Assembly (NCBI GenBank): GCA_039566865.1
Contig: CM076957.1
Span: 10,921,896-10,985,895 of the forward strand
DNA from: Aurelia coerulea
Taxonomy: Eukaryota > Cnidaria > Scyphozoa > Semaeostomeae > Ulmaridae
Length of the DNA: 64,000 bases
Direction of reading: 5' to 3'
Shown: in pieces, positions 44,079-54,424 of the stretch
Layout of the letters: each line of letters opens with the position of its first letter
How positions within the stretch are numbered: the stretch's first letter is position 1
Made by a program: the position numbers and the translations under genes
The notes under the pieces: generated by a model
The model's input: only the letters and a program-made list of their open reading frames with translations
Databases searched by the model: none
What the model was told of the DNA's origin: nothing

Positions 44079-44080
44079 CG
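43908..44080. repeat. (TTA)n microsatellites
   Basis: Two TTA/ATT runs, 43908-43960 (tail of LINE C) and about 44047-44080, the latter immediately upstream of the next LINE. Confidence 0.9.
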
Positions 44081-45813
44081 AAAGGAAGAGTACTCTCAAC
44101 TAGGATACAAACATGATGCATTCTTAAGGCCCAGAAATTGGCTCCAATTTGCGGACGACGCATGCGTAGTAACCGGCCAACAATATGAAAATCAGATCCT
44201 TCTAAACTGTTTCACAGCATTCTGCTCTTGGGCAAATATGGAAGCGAGGCCAGACAAATGTAAAGCATTCGGTATGATGAAAGTCAATACAAATTGTTGT
44301 CAAGTTAGTCCAAAGGTGTTTGTCTCAAACCAGCGAATCCCTCCTGTTTTATCTACTGACTTATTCACTTACCTTGGTAGAAGTTTTAACTTTAAAATGG
44401 ACAACGAAGAGCATAAGAAAAAGTTACTGGAGACAACTAACCTGCTGCTGGAAGCGATAAGTAGGCTACCACTTCATCCGAAAAACAAGATTCTTCTCTA
44501 TTCGACGTATTTCATGTCTAAAGTGTCTTGGGACTTAACTATTGCAGATTTAGACATCACGTGGGTCAAACAAAATCTAGACTCACTAGCGCACAGGTAC
44601 ATTAGATTATGGCTCGAGATACCGATCAGTGGAACGTTGGATATAATTGGTCTTACGAAAGAAAAATGCGGGCTAGGAATTATTGATCCGTCTACAAAAT
44701 TTTCCCAGTGCCAAGTTTCGCTTAGGAACTGTTTAAAGAAGTCCCCAAATGGAGACATACAGTCGCTACACAAAGTAACTAGCCGTGATAAAAATGTGCA
44801 ATATGACACATACGCTAATGGGAAAGAGGTAATTAAAGAAAATAGAACGAAGAAAATCCATAGGATCACACATGAATTGACATCTCAAGGCCTTATACTG
44901 AAGGCTATCCTTGAGCATACGACAAATAAAATAACAAGCATATGGAGTGAGGCACAGAAACTTCTACCTAAGAACATCTTCAACTTCTCTGTGCGTTATC
45001 TTAATAACAGTTTGCCTACAAAGAAAAATATGAAATTTTGGGGTAGAGTCGAAAGCGAGTTGTGTAACTTCTGCCAACTCCCACAATCCCTTCTTCACGT
45101 CGTCTCTGGTTGCAAATCCATGCTTGAAGGGAAAAGATATACTTGGCGTCACAACTCTGTCCTCCTGACGATTGGCAACTTCTTAACAGGAATAAGAAAT
45201 GTTAAAGTCTATGCTGATGACATTCCAGGCTTCAGACCATCAGCTGTTATCACTGGAAACAGCAAGCGTCCAGATCTCCTTGTAATCAATGAGGGTGTAT
45301 TATATGTTCTCGAACTGTCTGTCGGTTTCGAAACAAACATTGGAAATAACGAGGCTCATAAAAAGCGGCGCTACGAAAATCTTCTGAAAGACCTTTCATC
45401 CTCATACTTGCGTGTGGAATACATAAATCTATCGATGGGAGCAATAGGAACAATCGGTATTAACGGACACAAAGCGTTTATGAATATGTTGCAAAATTTA
45501 TCAACGAGTAAGCAAGAGCAACTTTACCTAGAAAAGAAAATAATAACCATCTGCATACGTTGTACATACTATATATTTTGTAAGAGAGACAGTGAGTGGG
45601 CTAGTCCAGAACTGCTAACGTTTTAAAATTCTTTCCTATCAAGATGTGGACAAATATTCTATTTCGGACGTATTAGCTGTAGATTTTTCAATCTATTTTA
45701 AGGAACATTTTAATCATACTTTTCGAACTTATTTGTAAATTTCCCCATCATGCCTAATTGAGAGTGATGGGTGTCATCATGTATCGTAGTATTTGTAGGG
45801 AATAAAAAGTTTC

Positions 45814-45844
<31 letters not shown>

Positions 45845-45875
45845 TTATTATTATTATTATTAAAATTGTGCTCTA
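44081..45875 (+). mobile_element. R2/R4-group LINE (restriction-like endonuclease) bounded by TTA repeats
   Basis: A 5'-truncated element whose 5' edge abuts (TTA)n and whose 3' end, after AATAAAAAGTTTCC, is (ATT)n at 45818-45862. In known biology the Dong element of the R4 clade targets TAA microsatellites; the flanks here suit that behaviour, though a TTA tail could also be part of the element. Confidence 0.75.
44083..45626 (+). CDS. RT C-terminal part plus restriction-like endonuclease
   Basis: The frame is open from about 44083 to TAA at 45624, roughly 510 codons; the first Met at 44238 is not the real start. It begins inside the RT palm (NWLQFADDACVVTGQQ, catalytic FADD). Next come LFTYLGRSFNF of the thumb, a Cys-His motif CNFCQ...LLHVVSGC, and the endonuclease core RPDLLVINEGVLYVLELSVG followed by HKKRRYENLL. 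The PD...E...K/Y pattern is that of the restriction-like endonuclease of R2, R4 and NeSL LINEs, which lack the N-terminal AP endonuclease. No stop or frameshift is seen, so the copy is young though 5'-truncated. Confidence 0.88.
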
Positions 45876-46224
45876 AATTTTCTTGATCACATTTCTCCTG
45901 ATTTTGCCCAATTTTGCCATTTTTCTGGAACATACAGAGAAAAGTGCGGACGTGAGCAATAATGAAGACTAATATTGAGTTAATCTTTAAATTTTTTAAT
46001 ACTTTTATGCCTGGAGCTATTAGCACTCCAACTTTGGTTGCTCCATCTATTACCATTCAAGAGCCAGGTAGCCGACCGAAATAGAATGTGTCCGATAACT
46101 CAACAACAATAGGGTTACATAAACACGATATAACGAAAAATCATCAAGTGTTCACGACTTAAACCACACAAAAACGAAAAAATCGAACAACGTTATCTAT
46201 TTACAGATTGAACGCTGGGATCCT

Positions 46225-47965
46225 CTATTTTCAAAGAGTTATCTGTCTACAAGCCACCAAAGGACATCGAATGTGGGATAATTGAAAACAGTCTCAAGAA
46301 GCGAAAATGGGTACTCTCCAGCATTTACCGACCGCCCTCTCAATCTGACAAGTTTTTCTTTGAAGAAATAGGAAATGGGATGGATTTTTTACAGCAGCAA
46401 ATATGAAAGTATCTGCTTAATAGATGATTTCAAATGTAAGCCCAAGCAGAATACTATCAGTGACTTCATGGATAGCAATAATTTATCTAATCTGGTCAAG
46501 AGCCCAACATGCTTAAAGTTTGACACCCCTAGATGTATTGATTTGATTCTGAGAAAAAGAAATTTTCAGAGCACAGTAGCGGTACATACAGGGCTGTCGG
46601 ACTTCCACGCCATGATCGTTACAGTTCTTAAAGGTACATATCGGAAAAAGGGCCTAAGATCATTACATATAGAAATTACGCCAAATTCTGTGCCGAAGAC
46701 ATCAGGAAGGATCCCTGTGCTCAGATTTCGTCTCAACTGCAGGATAATGAGGATTATGGTGCTGTTTACACTGTGGTTACTAATACGCTAAAAAGACATG
46801 CTCCTCTCAAGAAAAAATATTTGCGTGCGAACGATGGTCCCTTTACGACAAAGGGCTTGCGAAAGGCGATGATGCATCGCAAGAGACTGCGCAACAGGTA
46901 CATAAAAAAACAGAACTAAGGAAAATTCAAAAGCATTTAAAACGCAAAGAAACCATCGTGTCAAACTTCTGCGCAAGGCGCCATCAGAATACTATAGAAA
47001 TCTTGACCTTGGAGACCTCACAGATAACCGTAAATTTAAAAAAACTGTAACACGCTGTTTTTAAATGAGGTACAAATAACTTCATCTGTTACTCTGATTG
47101 AAGAAGGAAAAATGATAACTGAAGGCTCATAGATTGCAGAAATTTTTAGTCAGTACTTCGCAAATATAACAGAAAGTCTAGGAATTTCTGACGACAAGGC
47201 AGTGTTATCACACACAAACGGAATAAATCATCCCACTGAAAAAGCTATCAAGAAATATGAAAATCATCCTAGCATCAAGATGATTAAGTTACAAGATACT
47301 AGATTCATCACACAGTGGGTTGCTTTTCGCATCAGATAGGGGGGGGGGGTGCAATTTTCTTTATGTTCTTGTCTAAACCCTCTTCTTTTCATCATTTACT
47401 TGCATGACTTGGAAAAGTGTCTTAAATTCTCCAAGGCTAGCATTTATGCTGACGATACCAATATAACGATTGCATCGGACGATGTAGCGAAACTAATTGA
47501 GGAAACATATCAAGAGCTTTCCAATCTCTCTGAGTGTATGAGGGTGAACAAACTAAGCCCTAATCCCAAAAAAACTGAATTCATGGTCATAGGGCATCCA
47601 CTTAAAACCCAAAATTTAGATCTGCCAGAAGTGCTGAAACTAAATAACTCTGATATCAAAAGAGTTGAAAAGACGAATTCCCTCGGAGTGATAGTTGATG
47701 AAAAACTAAGTTGGGATGAACAGTTTAAGCGCACCAAAGGCAAACTGAGTGGAAGTCTTGCAGCTTTAAAAGATTGAAAAATTTCATTCCACAATCCCAA
47801 TTGTGTAATGTATATTATGCGTTAATCGAGAGTCACCTGCGCTATGCCGGTGTTATCTGGGGTAGTCTTTCAAGAACAAAAGTAGCTGCTCTCCAACGCC
47901 TTCAAGACCGGGCGTATTCAAAAATTGCAAACGCAAGAATAAAAAATGGCTGGAATGGCTGGACG
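46225..47965 (+). pseudogene. LINE family A endonuclease and RT, broken
   Basis: Endonuclease landmarks are SSIYRPPSQSDKFF, then NLVKSPTCLKFDTPRCIDLI and TGLSDFHAMIVTVLK. After about 46740 the frame shifts and stops accumulate. Near 47338 an 11-base G run replaces the RT fingers and motif A; the frame resumes at LLFIIYLHDLEKC with catalytic IYADDTN and VNKLSPNPKKTEFMVIGHP. A further frame change at about 47775 leads into VYYALIESHLRY. About 0.5 kb of RT is deleted at the G run. Confidence 0.8.
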
Positions 47966-47978
47966 TTAAGATCTACAG

Positions 47979-50900
47979 GTGAACAAAGTAAAATTTCGAC
48001 CTAAGCCACAAAGAGGCAATAATCAGCGAAGGTCGCAAACACGTGCCAAGACATGTTTTAATTGTGGTGGATCATATCCCCATACGCAAGAAAAACCCTG
48101 TCCAGCCAAAGGTAAACTGTGTAGAGCATGCAAGAAATCAAACCATTTTGAAAAAGTTTGCCGTTCAAAGCTGCAGTCAAACAATCCCGCGAAAATAAAA
48201 CAGCGAAAATCGAATCGTGCAGTGCAAGCTGTTCAACCTGGAAGAGACACTGACGAATCCACGTCACAGTCTTCAGACTCTTCAGATGAGGAAATTCTAT
48301 TCGGAGTACAAAGTTTGCAAAGGTGTACTTCGAAGCCCCCAAAAACTACAGTTAAAATTGGGAAGTGCAAAATTGATGTCATTGTTGACACTGGAGCAAG
48401 CATCAACATTCTTGATACACCCACTTTTGATAAGATCCAAGTACAGAATCCAAAATTGCAACTTACGTCATCTACCAGCAAAATATTTGCATATGCATCA
48501 GATGTACCGTTAGACCTTGCTGGAAAATTCGAGACAGAATTAGAAACACGCAATCGAATAACGTTCGGGACATTTTATGTCGCAAGGAAATCAACAGGGA
48601 ACCTTCTGAGTTTTCAAACAGCCACTGAGTTAAACTTGCTACAAGTCAATATTGATAACGTTCAAGAAGGAAATCCTGCACAACATCCGTCATCGACCAT
48701 TCATCCAATGGAAAGACGCAGTGTACCAAGTGCTAATATGTCATCAAGTTTAATAAAAGAACATCCAGAATTATTTGTTGGTGTGGGAAAATTAAAGGAC
48801 ACGCAAATCAAACTTCATATCGACGAACATGTTACTCCGATCGCCCAACCAGCACGCCGAGTTCCTTTTCACATTCGAAAAGCCCTTGACAAAGCTCTCG
48901 ACGAACTCGAAGACAACGATATAATTGAACCAGCCATTGGAGCGACTCCTTGGGTTAGTCCTCTTGTAGTATTCCCGAAACCGAACAATCCCGATGAGAT
49001 ACGAGTTTGTGTCGACATGCGCCGAGCCAATCAAGCGATTACACGAGAACGACATCCAACACCGACCGTCGACGAAATCATTCATGATCTCAATGGTGCA
49101 ACTGTATTTTCCAAGCTCGACCTAAACAAAGGATATCATCAACTTGAGTTGGACCTCAACAGCCGAGGTATAACAACATTTGCAACACATCGTGGACTTT
49201 ATCGCTATCAAAGACTTGCGTTCGGAATTTCTTCCGCTGCCGAAGTCTTTCAGTATCAAATTCAAACAGCTCTCGCTGGGATTCCTGGTTGTCGCAATCT
49301 CAGTGACGACATAATCATATTTGGCAAAACGCAACAAGAACACGACCAAGCCCTTCGCAATGTTTTTCAGAGGCTCCGCGAGAAAGGACTCACGTTGAAC
49401 AAGAGAAAATGCACTTTCAACAAAGCCAATCTTAACTTCTATGGTTATACATTTTCAGCTGAAGGCATGAAAGCTGACGAGAAGAAAATTCAGGCTATCA
49501 AAGAAACATCGACACCGAAGACCGTTTCTGAACTTCGTTCTTTTCTCGGACTCGTAAATTACGTTTCTCGTTTTATCAAAGATTTCGCTACAATCGCCGC
49601 CCCACTTCGGGATTTAACGAAAAAATCGACGAAATGGACTTGGATTGATCAACATCAAGCTGCGTTTGACAATCTGAAAGAAGCACTAACAAGTAAATCT
49701 GTCGTGGCGTACTTCGATCCGAAGAAATCAACAGAAATTCTTGTCGATGCCAGTCCAGTTGGATTAGGAGCGATTTTAACACAGAAAACAGTGAACCCTG
49801 ATGGCTCAATTCAAGCAAAAGTTTGTGCTTATGCAAGCCGCACATTATCCGATGTAGAACGCCGATATTCTCAAACAGAAAAGGAGGCCCTCGCAATCGT
49901 TTGGGCTTGTGAAAAGTTTCATCTTTACATTTATGGAGCTCAATTCAACATTGTAACTGATCATAAAGCTTTGGAAATTATTTTTAACAATCCAAACTCA
50001 CGACCGCCAGCAAGAATAGAACGTTGGAGCTTACGGTTACAAAATTATGACTTCACAGTCACATTCAAACCTGGAAAGGAAAATCCAGCTGATTTTATGT
50101 CACGACATTCAGTCAACAATTCGAAGAAGAAACATAATATTGCCGAAGAGTATGTGAACTTTATCACACGTCACGTTACGCCTGTTGCCATGACTTCTCA
50201 TGAAATTCTAAGTGAAATCACAAAGGATTCAGTTATGACTGAACTTAAATCGGTAATTTTGGATGAAACCTGGCACAAAATGTCAGAGATACCAGACTTG
50301 AAGGTTTTCAAGAAGGTAAAAGAAGAACTAACAGTGACAGACGATGGATTTATTTTGAAGGGAACAAAACTAGTAATTCCAAGTACACTCAGAAATCGCG
50401 TCGTTAACCTCGCACATGAGGGACATCAAGGCATTGTCAAAACCAAGTCACTTCTCAGAGAAAAAGTATGGTTTCCCGGAATTGATCAAATGGTTGAAAA
50501 TATCGTAAAGAACTGTATTCCTTGCCAAGCTACTACTGCAAAAGAAAAGCTAGAGCCGTATAAAATGTCCAAGTTACCCCGTGGACCTTGGGACAAGGTT
50601 TCAGTTGACTTTAGTGGACCGTACCCTAATGGTGAATATTTACTCGTTGTTATTGACGAATATTCTCGTTTTCCGGAGATCGAAATCGTTCGTTCAACCG
50701 CTGGAAAGTCGGTTATACCGAAACTCGATCGAATTTTTTCCTCGTTTGGAATTCCTCGTGTTGTAAAGTCGGACAATGGACCGCCTTTTAGTGGATACAG
50801 ATTCAAGGATTTTAAGAACGAACTTGGTTTTCGCCATCGCAAAATTACGCCACACTGGCCACGCGCAAATGGTGAAGTCGAGAGATTTATGAGAACATTG

Positions 50901-51479
50901 AACAAAACTGTGAAAGCTGCACACAGTGAAAACAAGGTGTGGCAACGTGAATTGTTTACATTTCTAAGAAACTATCGAGCAACGCCACATGTATCAACAG
51001 GAGAGACACCAGCTAGTCTTATGTTTGCACGAAATATTGCAACAAAATTGCCTGAAATAGCAGCAAAGAAGCAGAACGATGAAGGAGTCAGAGAAAAAGA
51101 CCAAGCTTCAAAAGAAAGGATGAAAGGAGATGCCGAAAAGAGAAAGCAACATGAATGTCATACTTTTAACATTGGAGATACTGTTTTAGTAAAAACAGAT
51201 TGCAAAAACAAATTGAGTACTTTTTATGATCCAAATCCATATGAGATAACAGAAATCAACGGATCAATGATAACTGCAGAGAGAGCAGATCATCAGATAA
51301 CAAGAAACTGTTCCTGGTTCAAGAAAATACCAGAACAGCGCAAAAGCTTAGAAATCGATGAGGACGATACTTTCCCAAGACCGTGTGATACAGCGCCAGG
51401 AGGTGATACAAATGAACAAGTTGAACGACGCTACCCAATACGGCAAAGGAAACAAACTGACTTTTATTTTGGACAGTGA
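47979..51479 (+). CDS. Gypsy polyprotein: zinc knuckles, protease, RT, RNase H, integrase
   Basis: An uninterrupted frame of 1166 codons. Residues about 26-61 hold two Cys-His knuckles, the second canonical (C48, C51, H56, C61). The protease active site VDTGAS is at about 137. RT spans roughly 270-450; the catalytic box is LSDD rather than YxDD, but both Asp are kept. RNase H starts near 586 (LVDASPVGLG, later TDHKALE). Integrase has a HHCC finger (about 811-847) and a DDE core (VDFSGP about 875, SDNGPPF about 930, GEVERFM about 965). No chromodomain and no envelope were seen. The order RT, RNase H, integrase is that of Ty3/Gypsy. The lack of stops suggests recent activity, but missing 5' parts should prevent autonomous movement. 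Confidence 0.93.
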   Translation: MNKVKFRPKPQRGNNQRRSQTRAKTCFNCGGSYPHTQEKPCPAKGKLCRACKKSNHFEKVCRSKLQSNNPAKIKQRKSNRAVQAVQPGRDTDESTSQSSDSSDEEILFGVQSLQRCTSKPPKTTVKIGKCKIDVIVDTGASINILDTPTFDKIQVQNPKLQLTSSTSKIFAYASDVPLDLAGKFETELETRNRITFGTFYVARKSTGNLLSFQTATELNLLQVNIDNVQEGNPAQHPSSTIHPMERRSVPSANMSSSLIKEHPELFVGVGKLKDTQIKLHIDEHVTPIAQPARRVPFHIRKALDKALDELEDNDIIEPAIGATPWVSPLVVFPKPNNPDEIRVCVDMRRANQAITRERHPTPTVDEIIHDLNGATVFSKLDLNKGYHQLELDLNSRGITTFATHRGLYRYQRLAFGISSAAEVFQYQIQTALAGIPGCRNLSDDIIIFGKTQQEHDQALRNVFQRLREKGLTLNKRKCTFNKANLNFYGYTFSAEGMKADEKKIQAIKETSTPKTVSELRSFLGLVNYVSRFIKDFATIAAPLRDLTKKSTKWTWIDQHQAAFDNLKEALTSKSVVAYFDPKKSTEILVDASPVGLGAILTQKTVNPDGSIQAKVCAYASRTLSDVERRYSQTEKEALAIVWACEKFHLYIYGAQFNIVTDHKALEIIFNNPNSRPPARIERWSLRLQNYDFTVTFKPGKENPADFMSRHSVNNSKKKHNIAEEYVNFITRHVTPVAMTSHEILSEITKDSVMTELKSVILDETWHKMSEIPDLKVFKKVKEELTVTDDGFILKGTKLVIPSTLRNRVVNLAHEGHQGIVKTKSLLREKVWFPGIDQMVENIVKNCIPCQATTAKEKLEPYKMSKLPRGPWDKVSVDFSGPYPNGEYLLVVIDEYSRFPEIEIVRSTAGKSVIPKLDRIFSSFGIPRVVKSDNGPPFSGYRFKDFKNELGFRHRKITPHWPRANGEVERFMRTLNKTVKAAHSENKVWQRELFTFLRNYRATPHVSTGETPASLMFARNIATKLPEIAAKKQNDEGVREKDQASKERMKGDAEKRKQHECHTFNIGDTVLVKTDCKNKLSTFYDPNPYEITEINGSMITAERADHQITRNCSWFKKIPEQRKSLEIDEDDTFPRPCDTAPGGDTNEQVERRYPIRQRKQTDFYFGQ

Positions 51480-51563
51480 TATGGACACAAACAGAAAATA
51501 GCAAAAAAAAAATAATAAAACATTGTGATTAAAATTCGAAACAAATCTTAAAAGAAGAAGGAG

Positions 51564-51730
51564 TGATGTAATATAGTTATCACGTGATGGACTGTAAGCA
51601 CGTGATGTGACATTTAACTGTGAGGAATGCGTGAAAGTGGTAGCAGTTGTAGATATGAGTACGGGAGCATGATGATGATTCGAATCTAGATATGTCTCAT
51701 TATTAGCCTACCCTACGGTCACCAAAATAC
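51564..51730 (+). repeat. 3' LTR (probable)
   Basis: Begins TGATGTAATATAG right after the purine tract and may end ...AAAATACCA before the LINE resumes. It contains two CACGTGATG motifs. No second LTR is in the window, so the limits are inferred from TG...CA alone. Confidence 0.55.
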
Positions 51731-52164
51731 CATAGTCATGACTTACAAGATTCAGAACAGACTATGCCCTGAAAACCTCTGGGATAAATACAAACCAAGA
51801 TCTTTTCACTCGACCTACAATACGAGGCACTGTAAAGATATCCAGATCCCTAGATATAGGACTGAATTTGCAAAAAGGGCTTTCATTACGCAGCTCTCAA
51901 GTCATGGAATGATACACCTGCCGAAATTCGCGAGTTACCGACACTTGAGCGTTTTAGAAAACAACTTAAAAAGCATCTAAAGAGCTACACTCTCAACCCA
52001 TACACAACTCCCTGGAAGAACAGCAAGAATTAAGTTTCATAGGGCTGTAGGTTTTTATTCATAAGGTTTTTATCATTGTATATAGACGCTATATATTTTA
52101 ATTTGCTGAAGGGTTCATTTGTGTATAAATAATATTAAATGAAAATTGAAAAATGATCCACACG

Positions 52165-52480
52165 ACGTCGAGGCAATCCGGTGTCACTCCACTCCGTTTT
52201 TGTGGAGTGAACCACTCCGCTCTGGAGGTGAGGTGAAAATCAATCCGATACACTCCGCACTAATCCAGTGTCACCCCATTCCAGTTTGGCTTCGCAGTTG
52301 TCAGAGACAATAGATTTAGATCTCGCAGGGCAGGGCAACTCGGTGTCGTGTAGCTGCAATCAAGAATGGGTTCATGGCAATCGAGTGTCGTGTAGCTGCA
52401 ATGAAAACCGTGCTATTCTGACGAAGATGGGTTGAAACCAATCCGATGCGAAAAGCAATCCGGCATCGTGTAACCCAGGC
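52165..52480. repeat. Short degenerate repeats of CAATCCGGTGTC type
   Basis: AATCC(G/A)(G/A)TGTC and GTCGTGTAGCTGCAAT(C/G) recur several times, and CACTCCGTTTTTGTGGAGTG forms a small hairpin. Non-coding; origin unknown. Confidence 0.5.
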
Positions 52481-53566
52481 CTAAAGAATGTTGCGAGCTA
52501 AGCCAATTTGAATTCAAGCCAATACATGAAATACCTCTGCAGATAGAAAAGCTAAATTTAAAGAAAGCATCGCCGTTAAACAGTATCCCTACCAAGATCC
52601 TTAAACAAAATTCAGACATTTTTGCCGTCCTCATCCAGAAAATAGTTAATTCTGATTTGTCAAGAAACAATTTTCCAAAAGAATTAAGGACTGGTGAGAT
52701 CTCATCTCTTTTCAAAAGGCGTCATGCATTTATCAAAAAGAATTATAGACCTATAACGGTTTATCATCTCTTTCCAAAATTTACGAGAGGGTTTTAGCAA
52801 GTCAAATAAAATCTCATGCCCGTAGTTTCCTTTCTCCTCTTTTGTGTGGATTTCGATAGGGCTATGGAACCCAGAGTGCACTTGTAAAACTAATATAAAT
52901 TGGTAAAATGACCTTAGATAAACGGGGTATAACAGCAGCACTACTCAAGGATCTCACAAAGGCTTTTGATTGCTTAAATCATGAGCTCTTGATTGCAAAG
53001 TTGAGTGCTTCTGGTTTCAGTGTGAGTGCATTGCGGTTGATCCATAGCTACCTCAGCAAAAGGAAGCAGATGATGAAGATAAATGGAGAGAAGCAGTAAT
53101 TTGAGTGCAACAAGGTTTGGTTTTGGGGTCTCTGCTGTTTAACATATACCTAAATTATCTCTCCATGTTTGTGAAAGAGACTCAAATCTGCAACTATGCA
53201 GATGATACGACAATCTATGCTTGTGATCGCAATATTCAAAGTGTGATCAAAACATTAGAGCTCGATACCCTTAAAATTACAAAATTGTTTCCAAACAACT
53301 GCATGAAGCTGAATGAGGACAAATGCCACCAAATGGTATTTGGAAACAAAAGTAACAAACAATGTTTCCATAAATATCGGAAGTGTAACGATAAATGAGA
53401 GCACGGAAGAAAAGCTGCTGGGTGAGATTTTGACAAAAACTTCAAAGAGCAAGTCAAATCTCTTTGCAATAAGACTGGTCATTCTGCATGATCTTTCAAG
53501 AATTTCTCATTTTCTTGATACTGAGCAGCTGAAATGAATAATGAAAGCATTTATCTTCTCCCAATT

Positions 53567-53858
53567 CATCTCAATTCAATTCATGATTTCGGCCTTACTA
53601 AATTATGCTCTGTCCAAAAGGACACTAACATCTATTTGATCATTATTTTTTGCAACCACCTCTAAGGGGACCATTATGGAATTAAGGTCAACTCGACCTT
53701 TTAATCCTATCCCTGCCATTATAATTAGGAGTGATTTTAACTTGTATTTATTAACGCTGTATTATGTACATTGTATTGTATCTATTTTATTATATTTTAA
53801 ACTTTGTAAATTTTTACATTTTTTGAGGCAAATTTTAACATACATACATAACATAACT
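53567..53858 (+). mobile_element. Short retroelement 3' end inside LINE B
   Basis: Interrupts the conserved SQF-(Q)YCPLVW block: SQF ends near 53566 and YCPLVW begins at 53859. The insert ends in an ACATACATAACATAAC-type tail. Its own family was not recognised. Confidence 0.55.
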
Positions 53859-53899
53859 ACTGTCCGCTTGTATGGATGTTCTGTAACAGAACATTGAAC

Positions 53900-54424
53900 A
53901 GCATAGGTTCCAAATCTTTAAAAAGGCTGGTGTAAAATTGAGTGACCTATTTCTTTGAGCTGAATGACTTCAAAGAAACTTTAGCTATTTCTCTATAATT
54001 CTACCGTTGGACTTTTCGGAAAGCTTCAATATTTTCAGATTTAGAGTAATTTTCTTCTTTTTCAAGAAGTCAAGAAAAATTTTCAAAAAAGCTTAAAACC
54101 CTCGTAATTTCTAAACTGTTTGACGTAACATGACGTAATTTCGAAGAACACCATAGTTTATGAATGCCTACAATATGGTATCAAGCAAAAGTCTGTCACT
54201 CATCTGGTTTATGATTTAGAAATTTGATGACGTCACATCCTCAAATGAGTTGAAATGTAAGATACGCTGTAATTTCGAAAAATATTCAAAATTTATGGAA
54301 AGTCCAACGGTAGAATTATAGATAAGTATCTAAAGTTTCTTTCAAGTTATTAAAACAGAAGAAATAGGTCATTGAATTTTACACCCACCTTTTTACGCCG
54401 AGAAAAAGATTTGGAACCTATGCT
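53900..54424. mobile_element. MULE-type MITE with 9-bp target duplication
   Basis: A 525-bp non-coding element, ends AGCATAGGTTCCAAATC and inverted GATTTGGAACCTATGCT, flanked by ACATTGAAC at 53891-53899 and 54425-54433. Taking out the element and one copy of the 9-mer restores the LINE frame (...MFCNRTLNNELNHF...). Inverted similarity continues inward (TAAAATT, CCTATTTCTT, TCCAACGGTAGAATTATAG). Nine-base duplications are typical of Mutator-like elements. Confidence 0.85.

Larger units (their letters stand above)
47971..51730 (+). mobile_element. Ty3/Gypsy retrotransposon lacking 5' LTR and most of gag
   Basis: Contains an intact pol-type frame, a purine-rich tract (AAAAGAAGAAGGAG, about 51550-51563) and a 3' LTR-like end starting TGATGTAATATAG. 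No 5' LTR, primer-binding site or gag capsid region is found: LINE sequence runs directly into the zinc-knuckle region at about 47970. It inserted in LINE A copy 2, which resumes at about 51731. Confidence 0.8.
46205..52150 (+). mobile_element. LINE family A copy 2, split by a Gypsy element
   Basis: Order: AP-endonuclease end (about 46240-46790), linker, RT palm and thumb (47349-47960), Gypsy insertion (about 47971-51730), then the RT C-terminal block (51736-51980) and 3' region. More complete at the 5' side than copy 1. Confidence 0.8.

Noticed and set aside
46088..46120. AGGGTTA at 46111 as the lost right end of the MITE starting at 36741
   Set aside because: Neither the G/C hairpin nor the inverted tip sequence precedes it.
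48058..50945. Several minus-strand frames of 60-149 codons
   Set aside because: Shadows of the intact Gypsy pol frame on the plus strand.
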